DNA of 64,000 nt from Balanoglossus misakiensis (taxonomy: Eukaryota; Hemichordata). Below the pieces are notes generated by a model. The model was not told where the DNA came from. It ran no database searches and worked only from the letters and a program-made list of their open reading frames with translations. Below are positions 1 to 10,959 of this stretch, piece after piece (position 1 is the stretch's first letter; every line of letters starts with the position of its first letter). A program made the position numbers and the translations under genes. The stretch spans positions 11,098,001-11,162,000 of the forward strand of contig CM082596.2 of NCBI GenBank assembly GCA_040954595.2, in the 5' to 3' direction.

Positions 1-52
1 TGCCTTTTTAAAATGTTTTATGCAAAGTTTCAATATACTGGCATAATATAAT

Positions 53-165
53 AGCAATAAAACACCCCCAGCCATGGTATACCACTCGATTTTGACCAGT
101 TCAACTCCATGTCGTGAACTGGTCAAAATCTCGTGGTATACCATGGCTGGGGGTGTTTTATTGCT
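53..165. repeat. Near-perfect inverted repeat (51-bp arms, 11-nt loop)
   Basis: Arms 53-103 and 115-165 are reverse complements at 49 of 51 positions; the only mismatches are T86/T132 and C87/C131. The loop is 104-114. The arms include a run of five C (G on the other side) and the small palindrome TGGTATACCA. It could be a foldback MITE, a young inverted duplication, or a transcribed hairpin; no target duplication could be fixed. Confidence 0.9.
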
Positions 166-195
166 TAAATATATGACATTTGACCGATAAAGATG

Positions 196-960
196 CAAAT
201 TTATAATCACAAAGGATAGCGTTTCCCCCCTAAAGTATAAAAAACAACTCTGAGCTTGAATATCCTCATTATCTTTAAGGTTTCAAGATATTAAATGACC
301 AAGATATTTGTAAACATTAACATAACTCAGTAGTCTACCATTTAAATAAATTGGAACTGTTTTAAGTTACCTAACACTGGGTTGAATTAGCATAAACACC
401 GTCTTTTTCTCATTGAAAAGTATCGCATTTATACTGCCTTAACGACCACAGCAATTAACTAACATTTGGTGACCGTAGGCTCCAGTAGAGAAAATAACTA
501 TATCGAAATGTTTCAACCTGTAATCGCCAAGAAGACATCTGAACTGAAGTTTTGATAAATTCCTACTGAAATCATCTAAGTACACTGTGAAAAAAATTGG
601 AGATGAAATTCCGCCCTGTTTAACATCTTTTTAGACTAGAATGGTGCAGTATAGATCCGTTCCATTTAACAACAAAATCTTGAAAAGTCTAACACTTTGA
701 GACGTTCATAAAAGTAACAAAAACATGCGTGTTATGATGTTTATAATAACTCAGAATTTCCTTCAATACAAAAATGGCTAAATCAGTACAATGTTCTGGT
801 TAAAAACCAAATTGATGATTCGTAGAAGAGAGACAATCCATAAAGTTTAGAGGCCGTTGTTGCAAATGCATTGCCATCAGAAAAATACACATTTTTGTAT
901 AACTGCAAGATCTCGCACAGCTGTGAAATTCTAAGGAAATTCATTCATTGGATAAAATTT
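196..960 (-). pseudogene. Decayed non-LTR retrotransposon (LINE) reverse transcriptase fragment
   Basis: The minus strand encodes pieces of a LINE reverse transcriptase in shifting frames. In order they are an HQFGF block followed by HCTDLAIFVLKE and HVFVTF (about 826 down to 700), QGGISSPIFFTVYLDDFS (about 625-555), DIVIFSTGAYG (about 510-470), VYKYLGHLI (about 315-287), and a weak DNEDIQAQ tail (about 265-240). The order and spacing match the RT domain of CR1/jockey-like LINEs. Several stops and frameshifts interrupt it, including a stop inside the FGFK-like block. The catalytic YADD box expected just before DIVIF appears deleted, so it cannot make active enzyme. No 5' or 3' end, poly-A tail or target duplication is visible. 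Family assignment beyond LINE is an inference. Confidence 0.75.
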
Positions 961-1017
961 GTAGTTTATGGATTGTTAAACAATCTTAGTCATGAAACCT
1001 AAATGGTTACCTCGGCA

Positions 1018-1195
1018 AAACTATGGCAAGCCAAGTGTTGCAAATTTCAATAAAACCATTTTTGTGTTCATGAAGACCATGTTTGTGTTCAATAAAACCA
1101 TGTTTATGTTGATACACTTTTTCAACACTAGATGGCGCTTTGCAATATTTCAAGCATACACCTTTTTGACTCTAGCTGGCGCTCTGCAATATTTC
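1018..1195 (+). repeat. Dispersed repeat, copy 1 (inverted relative to 2518-2698)
   Basis: Starts with CTATGGCAAGCCAAGTGTTG and continues with repeated AAACCATGTTTGTGTTCA-like units, then AGATGGCGCTTTGCAATATT. The GGCGCT..TGCAATATTTC segment occurs twice here (about 1134 and 1178). A reverse-complement copy lies at 2518-2698. The type of element is not recognised. The short open frames on both copies come from this repeat and show no protein family. Confidence 0.65.
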
Positions 1196-1580
1196 AAGCA
1201 GACGATGCTGAGTGGGATTTGCCTTTGGATTCAGATACGTTTTATTGTTGAAAAATGTCACACATTTTATTTAGAGGTTGATCAATTGCATTCGTCTTTA
1301 AGCAGGAAACATTTGTTTTGTAGCCAAAACTGAGAGTTGTCCGAAATTGGATAAGGCATTTGAGTAAACATTCAGGATCGTTTATAGTGGCTAGAGTAAA
1401 AATGCTGGTTTATAGAAATTGTTGTCAAGGGGAGTTGTTGGGCTACATAAGTGCAGCAAGGTGGGTTACTGTGCCAAACCACTCTACTAAGCCAATTTCC
1501 TGGTGCAATTGATATATTATTTATACAAGCCTGTGCTTATGGCCACATGCATCTCTGACTACAGCAGAGCCTGTGCTTAG
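1196..1580. other. Unassigned intergenic sequence
   Basis: No gene, repeat boundary or RNA structure recognised. Mixed-composition DNA between two repeats. The phrase GCCTGTGCTTA occurs twice (about 1529 and 1570), the second directly beside the next element. Confidence 0.5.
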
Positions 1581-2030
1581 GGACCGTATAGTTTTTAGGG
1601 GGGGGGGGTCAGCAAAATCCTAGCGGGGTCACAGAAATTTTGACATCCAATAGGGTGGGGGCTCATGTTTTTTTTAAACGTTTGGGGGTCACATGCTTTT
1701 GCCCCCTTTGGTTTTGAGTCCACAATAATGCAGTTTCGAGCCCTTTATTTTACAGATTTTTCTATACCCTCCTCCTTCATTCTCCACCACATTTCATTTA
1801 TTAGCTGGGTTATCCAGCGTACCAGGGCAGAGTACTTGCCACCGCACCCCCACGGATTCTAACATTGAGTTGATTTGTTTTTGAGTTCCTTAAAATACAA
1901 CTTTGAGCTCCGTATTGTACACCCCTTCCCACACCCACTCCTTCACTTCTTTTGTTTTACAACCTGTGTTTGAACATATTTTTCTCAAGTCATTAATATT
2001 GCAGAAATTGTTTCCTCTATACCATCTGCC
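1581..2030 (+). mobile_element. 3'-truncated copy of the G-tract inverted-repeat element
   Basis: Begins AGGGACCGTATAGTTTTTAG followed by a G run, matching the left end of the complete element at 3736-4767. It continues with shared blocks: GGGGTCA..AAAATCC, TTTTGAGTCCACAA, GTACCAGGGCAGAG and AACATTGAGTT. It lacks the middle internal repeat of the complete copy and has no right terminal repeat, so the 3' end was lost; the end given here is approximate. It looks non-autonomous, with no transposase frame. Confidence 0.65.
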
Positions 2031-2517
2031 AGCATTTTTCTCTCCAAAAGTCCCCTATCCCCATCATTGCATGGGGCTATGGGGCTAAATATGTACATGT
2101 ATTAATAATAGATAACATTCAGACCATGCTACTGTACAGAGGGTTATTTATAATTACAGTTTTCATGTTTTTTGCTACATTTTATGTAAGTGTACCTCTG
2201 TAATTACTCAGCATTCTTAGTAATATGTACCCTTATATTGTCCACTTTGCCAACGCCTAGCCATGTCACTGATACAACAAAGCCCTATACCCATTGCTTG
2301 AAAGTGTGATCTAACTGGTATCCCCTTGAAGTCAATCTCAAATTTTGTTTATCCAATGAGTAGACACAGAATATACATGGTTAACTTTAAGAAAGGATTG
2401 GTAACATTTCAAATCATAAGCCATGTTTTCTTTATGATACAGACACAGTCCTCAGGATGTTGGGGTCCATGTGACCCCTTCCTAAAGGGGCCCCGCCACC
2501 ACTATGCATTATAGGCA
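2031..2517. other. Unassigned intergenic sequence
   Basis: No gene or element recognised. It contains a GC-rich stretch (GGGGCCCCG near 2487) and short open frames without family features. Confidence 0.5.
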
Positions 2518-2698
2518 AAGGGCATTGCAGAGCGCCATCTTGTGACAAATGGTGTTCATGAACACAAAAATGTACTATTCGTTTTTGACACAAACATGTT
2601 TTTTTATGAACACAAACATGCTTTTTTATGAACACAAACATGGTTTTCATGGACACACAAATGGTTTTATTGAATTTTGCAACACTTGGCTTGCCATA
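2518..2698 (-). repeat. Dispersed repeat, copy 2 (inverted relative to 1018-1195)
   Basis: Read on the minus strand it starts TATGGCAAGCCAAGTGTTGC and carries three to four AAACATGTTTGTGTTCAT-like units. It ends in AAGATGGCGCTCTGCAATGCC, the same order as copy 1. The internal units form a short minisatellite of about 20-24 bp. Both copies could form a large imperfect hairpin with a loop of about 1.3 kb, but independent insertion in opposite orientations is simpler. Confidence 0.65.
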
Positions 2699-2936
2699 TA
2701 AAACTGTGTTAAATTTCGTCATCAATTGCTTGAAATCACACAGGACATCCCCAGAGCTAAGTTACCCATGCAGAAGTCAGTTGCATCTCAGCTTGCAAAT
2801 TGGGACTAAGTCATGTCTTCATTGGGACTGTCTGCAGTCTCGTTCACAGTCCTTTGTGCTCATTTGTGAACTTAGAAATGTTCTTTCCTTTGAATAAATA
2901 TGGGCCACTAGAACAATTTCAGCTTATTTGCCAATA

Positions 2937-3474
2937 GAGAGGTTTAGTTACACTTACACGTAAATATGCGTACGTCTGATGGCAGCAGTGGCATTCGCAT
3001 AGGTATTTTGCAGTTTAGTTGTCCGTTTTGAGTATTAATAGAAAATTCAAATTTTTTCACTTAAAATTTTGTGTGTTATGAATATTCTCTAAGATCACCA
3101 CCCTTGCAATAGGTTTCTTGACTGCAGTGGAAATATACTTTAGTAAAGTTTTCCGATGTCTTAATCGAGGCGTCCACTGAAAACTTATCATGGGAATAAA
3201 TTTTGTGTTCATGTTTTTAAAACGCCAAATACTGCCGGTTTTAGCACATATGGCAGAAATCTTTCAGATTACATGGATGCTGGCTACATCACAATTGCAC
3301 TTTCAGAGATCAATCCCTCAAATTAGAGAGAGAATATCGAAAAATCATGATTACGCGTAGAAGCGTCGCTTGCCGTACCGAACGTCTGCTCTACACATAC
3401 GCAATGTATCTTTATCACATGACAACGACGCTACACGTGCTGATCGAACGTATTTACGTGTAACTAAACCTCTC
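2937..3474. mobile_element. MITE, 538 bp, TA target duplication
   Basis: Left end GAGAGGTTTAGTTACAC and right end GTGTAACTAAACCTCTC are inverted repeats. The homology continues into GTAAATA/TATTTAC after a 6-bp TTACAC duplication in the left arm. TA dinucleotides at 2935-2936 and 3475-3476 fit the target duplication of the Tc1/mariner superfamily. There is no transposase frame inside, so it would depend on an autonomous relative. Superfamily assignment rests only on the TA and is tentative. Confidence 0.75.
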
Positions 3475-3735
3475 TACTGTTATTCACAAAATACTGGGAT
3501 TCATGTCCTAGTACATCGTATGCTTCGGTATTGTCCTCCAGCGGCACGTCTCGGACAATGTTATAGTTAAACCCAGGTAGCCATATGATGTCAGGCAAAT
3601 GGTCTCCTGCCCTCTAACCTCTTACCTGGAGTGTAGTGGAGTGGAGTGCCATTGGTAAAACATATATATATTTTTGTGTGTTGACGTACCTAGATTGTGT
3701 GAGTGAGGATGCATCTGTCAGATGACACCAGCTAA
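3475..3735. other. Unassigned spacer between two transposable elements
   Basis: No gene seen. It contains a short AT run (about 3661-3672) and the TAA at 3733-3735 that forms one side of the next element's likely target duplication. Confidence 0.5.
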
Positions 3736-4767
3736 GGGACCGTTCAGTTTTTACGGCCGGGGGGGGGGGGGGGCGGCAAAATCCAGGGGGGGGGGTCACT
3801 TAAATTTTGAAGTCCACAAGGGGGGGGTCATCTGGATTTTTTCAACGTTTAGGGGGGGGGGGTCACATACTTTTGCCACCGAACTTTTGCTTTTGAGTCC
3901 ACAAAATTGCAGTTTCGCACCCTTTATTTTACAAAATTTTCTAATGTGGGAGGGGGACACCCACCCCCTTCATTCTCCGCCACATTTCATTTTTTGCTGG
4001 TTTGTCTAGTGTACCAGGGCAGAGTGCTTGCCACCCCAACATCACCGATGATAATATTTAACAAAGTGAATACATAAAGGAGAATAATTGTTTAAACCAT
4101 TTTGCATAACTGATAGTTTCGCGCTGCATCTTCTATATACTAGAAGTTTTATAAATGATGTCATGACAAGATGACGCCAAATCTTCTAACTTTGAGTGGA
4201 GTGGCAAAAAGTAAAATCCTCCCAAACATTGAGATAATTTGCTTTTGAGTTCATTAAAATGCAACTTTGCGCTACATATTTTACAAAATTTTCTTATGTG
4301 GGAAGGGGACACCCACACCCACCCCTCCATTCAAGGCCACATTGCATTTATTCACTGGTTTGTCTAGTGTACCAGGGAAGACTTCTTGCCACCCCACCTC
4401 GATGCTTACTTTGAGTGGAGTGGCAAAATTAAAATTTGTCCTCCCTAACATTGAGTTAATTTGTTTTTGAGTTCATTAAATTGCAACTTTGAGCACCGTA
4501 TTTTACAAAATTTTCTTACGCCCACCCCTACCACTTTTCTTGTTTTACCGATTCTAGCAACTATTGTATTGACTTGTCATTTTCTTTTGTTCAAAGATTT
4601 CTTTATTGCAACGATATACTATTATATACTTCAATAATACTTTGGGTCTGTCAAAGGGGGGGTCATCATTTTTTGGTCCTGGGTGAAGGGGGGGTTGGCC
4701 TGATTTTGAGAACTGATGACTCAAACTTGCCACCCCCCCCCCCCTGCCGTAAAAACTGAACGGTCCC
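3736..4767. mobile_element. Non-autonomous DNA transposon with G-tract inverted repeats, TAA target duplication
   Basis: The left end GGGACCGTTCAGTTTTTACG, then GC and a long G run, is mirrored by the right end, a C run followed by CGTAAAAACTGAACGGTCCC. The inverted repeat extends roughly 40 bp with few mismatches. TAA flanks both sides (3733-3735 and 4768-4770), as in PIF/Harbinger-type insertions. The interior has about three diverged tandem blocks of about 200 bp (near 3880, 4190 and 4411), each with CTTTTGAGTtca, a TTTTACAAAATTTTCT block and (in two) GTGTACCAGGG. No transposase is encoded. The satellite field begins immediately after the right TAA. Superfamily is inferred from the duplication only. 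Confidence 0.75.
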
Positions 4768-7299
4768 TAAATGGTATTCAAAGAAAGGTCACGTAACAGG
4801 ATATGTATAGTTTCAAGGCTTTGTTTTGGAATAACGAATTCTCTACAAGATTTAAGTGGAACAGTCACACAGAATGAAAACAAATATGGAAAGAGTTATG
4901 CTGGAATGTTGTAAGGGATAGATTATTATTGCAAATAATGTAATTTCTTATATCATAAATGGTATTCAAAGAAAGGTCACATAACAGGATATGTTTAGTT
5001 TCAAGGCTTTGTTTTGGAATAACGAATTCTCTACAAGATTTAAGTGGAACAGTCACAGAATGAAAACAAATATGGAAAGATTATGCTGGAATGTTGTAAG
5101 GGATAGATTAATATTGCAAATAATGTAATTTCTTACATCATAAATGGTATTCAAAGAAAGGTCACATAACAGGATATGTTATACAAAAAAGACATGTATA
5201 TTTTCAAGGCTTTGTTTTGGAATAACAAATTCTCTCCAAGATTTAAGTTAAACAGTCACAGAATGAAAACAAATATGGAAAGAGTTATGCCGGAATGTTG
5301 TAAAGGTTAGAATAATATTGCACATAATTTAATTTCTTACATCATAAATGGAATTCAAAGAATGGTCACATAACAGGATATGTTTTACTAAAAAGACTTA
5401 TGTATAATTTCAAGGGTTTGTGTTGAAATACTGAATTCACTACAAGATTTAAGTGGAACAGTCACAGAATGAAAGCAAATATGGAAAGAGTTATGCTGGA
5501 ATGTTGTAAGGGATAGATTAATATTGCAAATAATTTAATTTCTTACATCATAAATGGTATTCAAAGAAAGGTCATATAAGAGGATATGTATAGTTTCAAG
5601 GCTTTGTTTTGGAATAACGAATTCTCTACAAGATTTAAGTGGAACAGTCACAGAATGAAAACAAATATGGAAAGAGTTATGCCGGAATGTTGTAAGGGAT
5701 AGATTAATATTGCAAATAATTTAATTTCTTACATCATAAATGGAATTCAAAGAATGGTCACATAACGGGCCATGTTTTACTAAAAAACTTCTGTACAGTT
5801 TCAAGGGTTTGTGTTGAAATACCGAATTCTCTCCAAGATTTAAATGGAACAGTTACAGAATGAAAACAAATATTGAAATAGTTATGCTGGAATGTTGTAA
5901 GGGATAGATTAATATTGCAAAAAAATTAATTTCTTACATCATAAATAGAATTCAAAGAATGGTCACATAACAGGCCATGCTTTACTAAAAAGACTTATGT
6001 ATAGTTTCAGGGGTTTGTGTTGAAATACCGAATTCTCTCCAAGATTTAAGTGGAACAGTCACAGAATTAAAACAAATATGGAAAGAGTTATGCTGGAATG
6101 TTGTAAGGGATAAATTAATATTGCAAAGAATTTAATTTCTTACATCATAAATGGAATTCAAAGAAAGGTCACGTAACAGGATATGTATAGTTTCAAGGCT
6201 TTGTTTTGGAATAACGAATTCTCTACAAGATTTAAGTGGAGCAGTCACACAGAATGAAAACAAATATGGAAAGAGTTATGCTGGTATGTTGTAAGGAATA
6301 GATTAATATTGCAAATAATGTAATTCCTTACATCATAAATGGTATTCAAAGAAAGGTCACATGGGAGGATATGTATAGTTTCAAGGCTTTGTTTTGGAAT
6401 AACGAATTCTCTACAAGATTTAAGTGGAACAGTCACAGAATGAAAACAAATATGGAAAGAGTTATGCTAGAATGTTGTATGGGATAGATTAATATTGCAA
6501 ATAATGTATTTTCTTACATCATAAATGGTATTCAAAGAAGGGTCACGTAACAGGATATGTATAGTTTCAAGGCTTTGTGTTGAAATACCAAATTCTTTCC
6601 AAGATTTAAGTGGAACAGTCACAAAATGAAAACAAATATGGAAAGAGTTATGCAGAGATGTTGTAAGGGATAGATTAATATTGCAAATAATGTAATTTGT
6701 TACATCATAAATGGTATTCAAAAAAAGGTCGCGTAACAGGATATGTATAGTTTCAAGGCTTTGTTTTGGAATAACGAATTCACTACAAGAATTAAGTGCA
6801 ACAGTCACAAAATGAAAACAAATATGGAAAGAGTTTTGCTGGAATGTTGTAAGGGATAGATTAATATTGCAAATAATGTAATTTCTTACATCATAAATGG
6901 TATTCAAAGAAAGGTCACATAACAGGATATGTATATTTTCAAGGCTTTGTTTTGGAATAACGAATTCTCTACAAGATTTAAGTGGAACAGTCACAGAATG
7001 AAAACAAATATGGAAAGAGTTATGCCGGAATGTTGTAAGGGATAGATTAATATTGAAAATAATTTAATTTTTAACATCATAAATGGAATTCAAAGAATGG
7101 TCACATAACGGGCCATGTTTTACTAAAAAACTTCTGTATAGTTTCAAGTGTTTGTGTTGAAATTCCGAATTCTCTCCAAGATTTAAGTGGAACAGTTACA
7201 GAATGAAAACAAATATTGAAATAGTTATGCTGGAATGTTGTAAGGGATAGATTAATATTGCAAAAAAATAAATTTCTTACATCATAAATAGAATTCAAA

Positions 7300-10060
7300 G
7301 AATGGTCACATAACAGGCCATGCTTTACTAAAAAGACTTATGTATAGTTTCAAGGGTTTGTGTTGAAATACCGAATTCTCTCCAAGATTTAAGTGGAACA
7401 GTCACAGAATTAAAACAAATATGGAAAGAGTTATGCTGGAATGTTGTAAGGGATAGATTAATGTTGCAAAGAATTTAATTTCTTACATCATAAATGGAAT
7501 TCAAAGAAAGGTCACGTAACAGGATATGTATAGTTTCAAGGCTTTGTTTTGGAATAATGAATTCACTACAAGAATTAAGTGCAACAGTCACAAAATGAAA
7601 ACAAATATGGAAAGAGTTTTGCTGGAATGTTGTAAGGGATAGATTAATATTGCAAATAATGTAATTTCTTACATCATAAAATGAATTCAAAGAATGGTCA
7701 CATAACAGGATATGTTTTACTAAAAAGACTTATGTATAGTTTCAAGGCTTTGTTTTGGAATAACAAATTCTCTACAAGATTTAAGTGGAACATTCACAGA
7801 ATGAAAACAAATATGGAAAGAGTTATGCCGGAATGTTGTAAGGAATAGATTAATATTGCAAATAATTTAATTTCTTACATCATAAATGGAATTCAAAGAA
7901 ATGTCACGTAACAGGATATGTATAGTTTCAAGCCTTTGTTTTGGAGTAACGAATTCTCTACAAGATTTAAGTGGAACAGTCACAGAATGAAAACAAATAT
8001 GGAAAGAGTTATGCTGGAATGTTGTATGGGATGGATTAATATTGCAAATAATGTAATTTCTTACATCATAAATGGAATTCAAAGAATGGTCAAATAACAG
8101 GATATGTTTTACTAAAAAGACTTATGTATAGTTTCAAGGGTTTGTGTTGAAATACTGAATTCACTACAAGGTTTAAGTGGAACAGTCACAGAATGAAAGC
8201 AAATATGGAAAGAGTTATGCTGGAATGTTGTAAGGGATAGATTAATATTGCAAATAATTTAATTTCTTACATCATAAATAGAATTCAAAGAAAGGTCATA
8301 TAAGAGGATATGTATAGTTTCAAGGCTTTGTTTTGGAATAACGAATTCTCTACAAGATTTAAGTGGAACAGTCGCAGAATGAAAACAAATATGGAAAGAG
8401 TTATGCCGAAATGTTCTAATGGATAGATTAATATTGCAAATAATTTAATTTCTTACATCATAAATGGAATTCAAAGAATGGTCACATAACGGGCCATGTT
8501 TTACTAAAAAACTTCTGTACAGTTTCAAGGGTTTGTGTTGAAATACCGAATTCTCTCCAAGATTTAAGTGGAACAGTTACAGAATGAAAACAAATATTGA
8601 AATAGTTATGCTGGAATGTTGTAAGGGATAGATTAATATTGCAAAAAAAATTAATTTCTTACATCATAAATAGAATTCAAAGAATGGTCACATAACAGGC
8701 CATGCTTTACTAAAAAGACTTATGTATAGTTTCAAGGGTTTGTGTTGAAATACCGAATTCTCTCCAAGATTTAAGTGGAACAGTCACAGAATTAAAACAA
8801 ATATGGAAAGAGTTATGCTGGAATGTTGTAAGGGATAGATTAATGTTGCAAAGAATTTAATTTCTTACATCATAAATGGAATTCAAAGAAAGGTCACGTA
8901 ACAGGATATGTATAGTTTCAAGGCTTTGTTTTGGAATAATGAATTCACTACAAGAATTAAGTGCAACAGTCACAAAATGAAAACAAATATGGAAAGAGTT
9001 TTGCTGGAATGTTGTAAGGGATAGATTAATATTGCAAATAATGTAATTTCTTACATCATAAAATGAATTCAAAGAATGGTCACATAACAGGATATGTTTT
9101 ACTAAAAAGACTTATGTATAGTTTCAAGGCTTTGTTTTGGAATAACAAATTCTCTACAAGATTTAAGTGGAACATTCACAGAATGAAAACAAATATGGAA
9201 AGAGTTATGCCGGAATGTTGTAAGGAATAGATTAATATTGCAAATAATTTAATTTCTTACATCATAAATGGAATTCAAAGAAATGTCACGTAACAGGATA
9301 TGTATAGTTTCAAGCCTTTGTTTTGGAGTAACGAATTCTCTACAAGATTTAAGTGGAACAGTCACAGAATGAAAACAAATATGGAAAGAGTTATGCTGGA
9401 ATGTTGTATGGGATGGATTAATATTGCAAATAATGTAATTTCTTACATCATAAATGGAATTCAAAGAATGGTCAAATAACAGGATATGTTTTACTAAAAA
9501 GACTTATGTATAGTTTCAAGGGTTTGTGTTGAAATACTGAATTCACTACAAGGTTTAAGTGGAACAGTCACAGAATGAAAGCAAATATGGAAAGAGTTAT
9601 GCTGGAATGTTGTAAGGGATAGATTAATATTGCAAATAATTTAATTTCTTACATCATAAATAGAATTCAAAGAAAGGTCATATAAGAGGATATGTATAGT
9701 TTCAAGGCTTTGTTTTGGAATAACGAATTCTCTACAAGATTTAAGTGGAACAGTCGCAGAATGAAAACAAATATGGAAAGAGTTATGCCGAAATGTTCTA
9801 ATGGATAGATTAATATTGCAAATAATTTAATTTCTTACATCATAAATGGAATTCAAAGAATGGTCACATAACGGGCCATGTTTTACTAAAAAACTTCTGT
9901 ACAGTTTCAAGGGTTTGTGTTGAAATACCGAATTCTCTCCAAGATTTAAGTGGAACAGTTACAGAATGAAAACAAATATTGAAATAGTTATGCTGGAATG
10001 TTGTAAGGGATAGATTAATATTGCAAAAAAAATTAATTTCTTACATCATAAATAGAATTC
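7300..10060. repeat. Higher-order repeat: two copies of a 1,382-bp, 7-monomer block
   Basis: Rare variants recur at a constant offset of 1,382 bp, for example the minus-strand frames at 7475/8857 and 7867/9249, and the ACTTCTGTACAG variant at 8467/9849. The edges are approximate because each monomer resembles all others. Confidence 0.8.
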
Positions 10061-10959
10061 AAAGAATGGTCACATAACAGGCCATGCTTTACTAAAAAGA
10101 CTTATGTATAGTTTCAGGGGTTTGTGTTGAAATACCGAATTCTCTCCAAGATTTAAGTGGAACAGTCACAGAATTAAAACAAATATGGAAAGAGTTTTGC
10201 TGGAATGTTGTAAGGGATAGATTAATATTGCAAATAATGTAATTTCTTACATCATAAATGGTATTCAAAGAAAGGTCACATAACAGGATATGTATATTTT
10301 CAAGGCTTTGTTTTGGAATAACGAATTCTCTACAAGATTTAAGTGGAACAGTCACAGAATGAAAACAAATATGGAAAGAGTTATGCTGGAATGTTGTAAG
10401 GGATAGATTAATATTGCAAAGAATTTAATTTCTTATATCATAAATGGAATTCAAAGAAAGGTCACGTAACAGGATATGTATAGTTTCAAGGCTTTGTGTT
10501 GAAATACCAAATTCTTTCCAAGATTTAAGTGGAACAGTCACAGAATGAAAACAAATATGGAAAGAGTTATGCTGAGATGTTGTAAGGGATAGATTAATAT
10601 TACAAATAATGTAATTTGTTACATCATAAATGGTATTCAAAGAAAGGTCACTTAACAGGATATGTATAGTTTCAAGGCTTTGTTTTGGAATAACGAATTC
10701 TCTACAAGATTTAAGTAGAGCAGTCACACAGAATGAAAACAAATATGGAAAGAGTTATGCTGGAATGTTGTAAGGGATAGATTAATATTGCAAATAATGT
10801 AATTTCTTACATCATAAATGGTATTCAAAGAAAGGTCACATAGGAGGATATGTATAGTTTCAAGGCTTTGTTTTGGAATAACGAATTCTCTACAAGATTT
10901 AAGTGGAACAGTCACAGAATGAAAACAAATATGGAAAGAGTTATGCTGTAATGTTGTAA

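Noticed and set aside
992-1333. 113-codon plus-strand frame (MKPKWLPRQNYGKPS)
   Set aside because: Lies in the dispersed repeat; its similar partner at 2432-2725 is the inverted copy, not a homologous gene.
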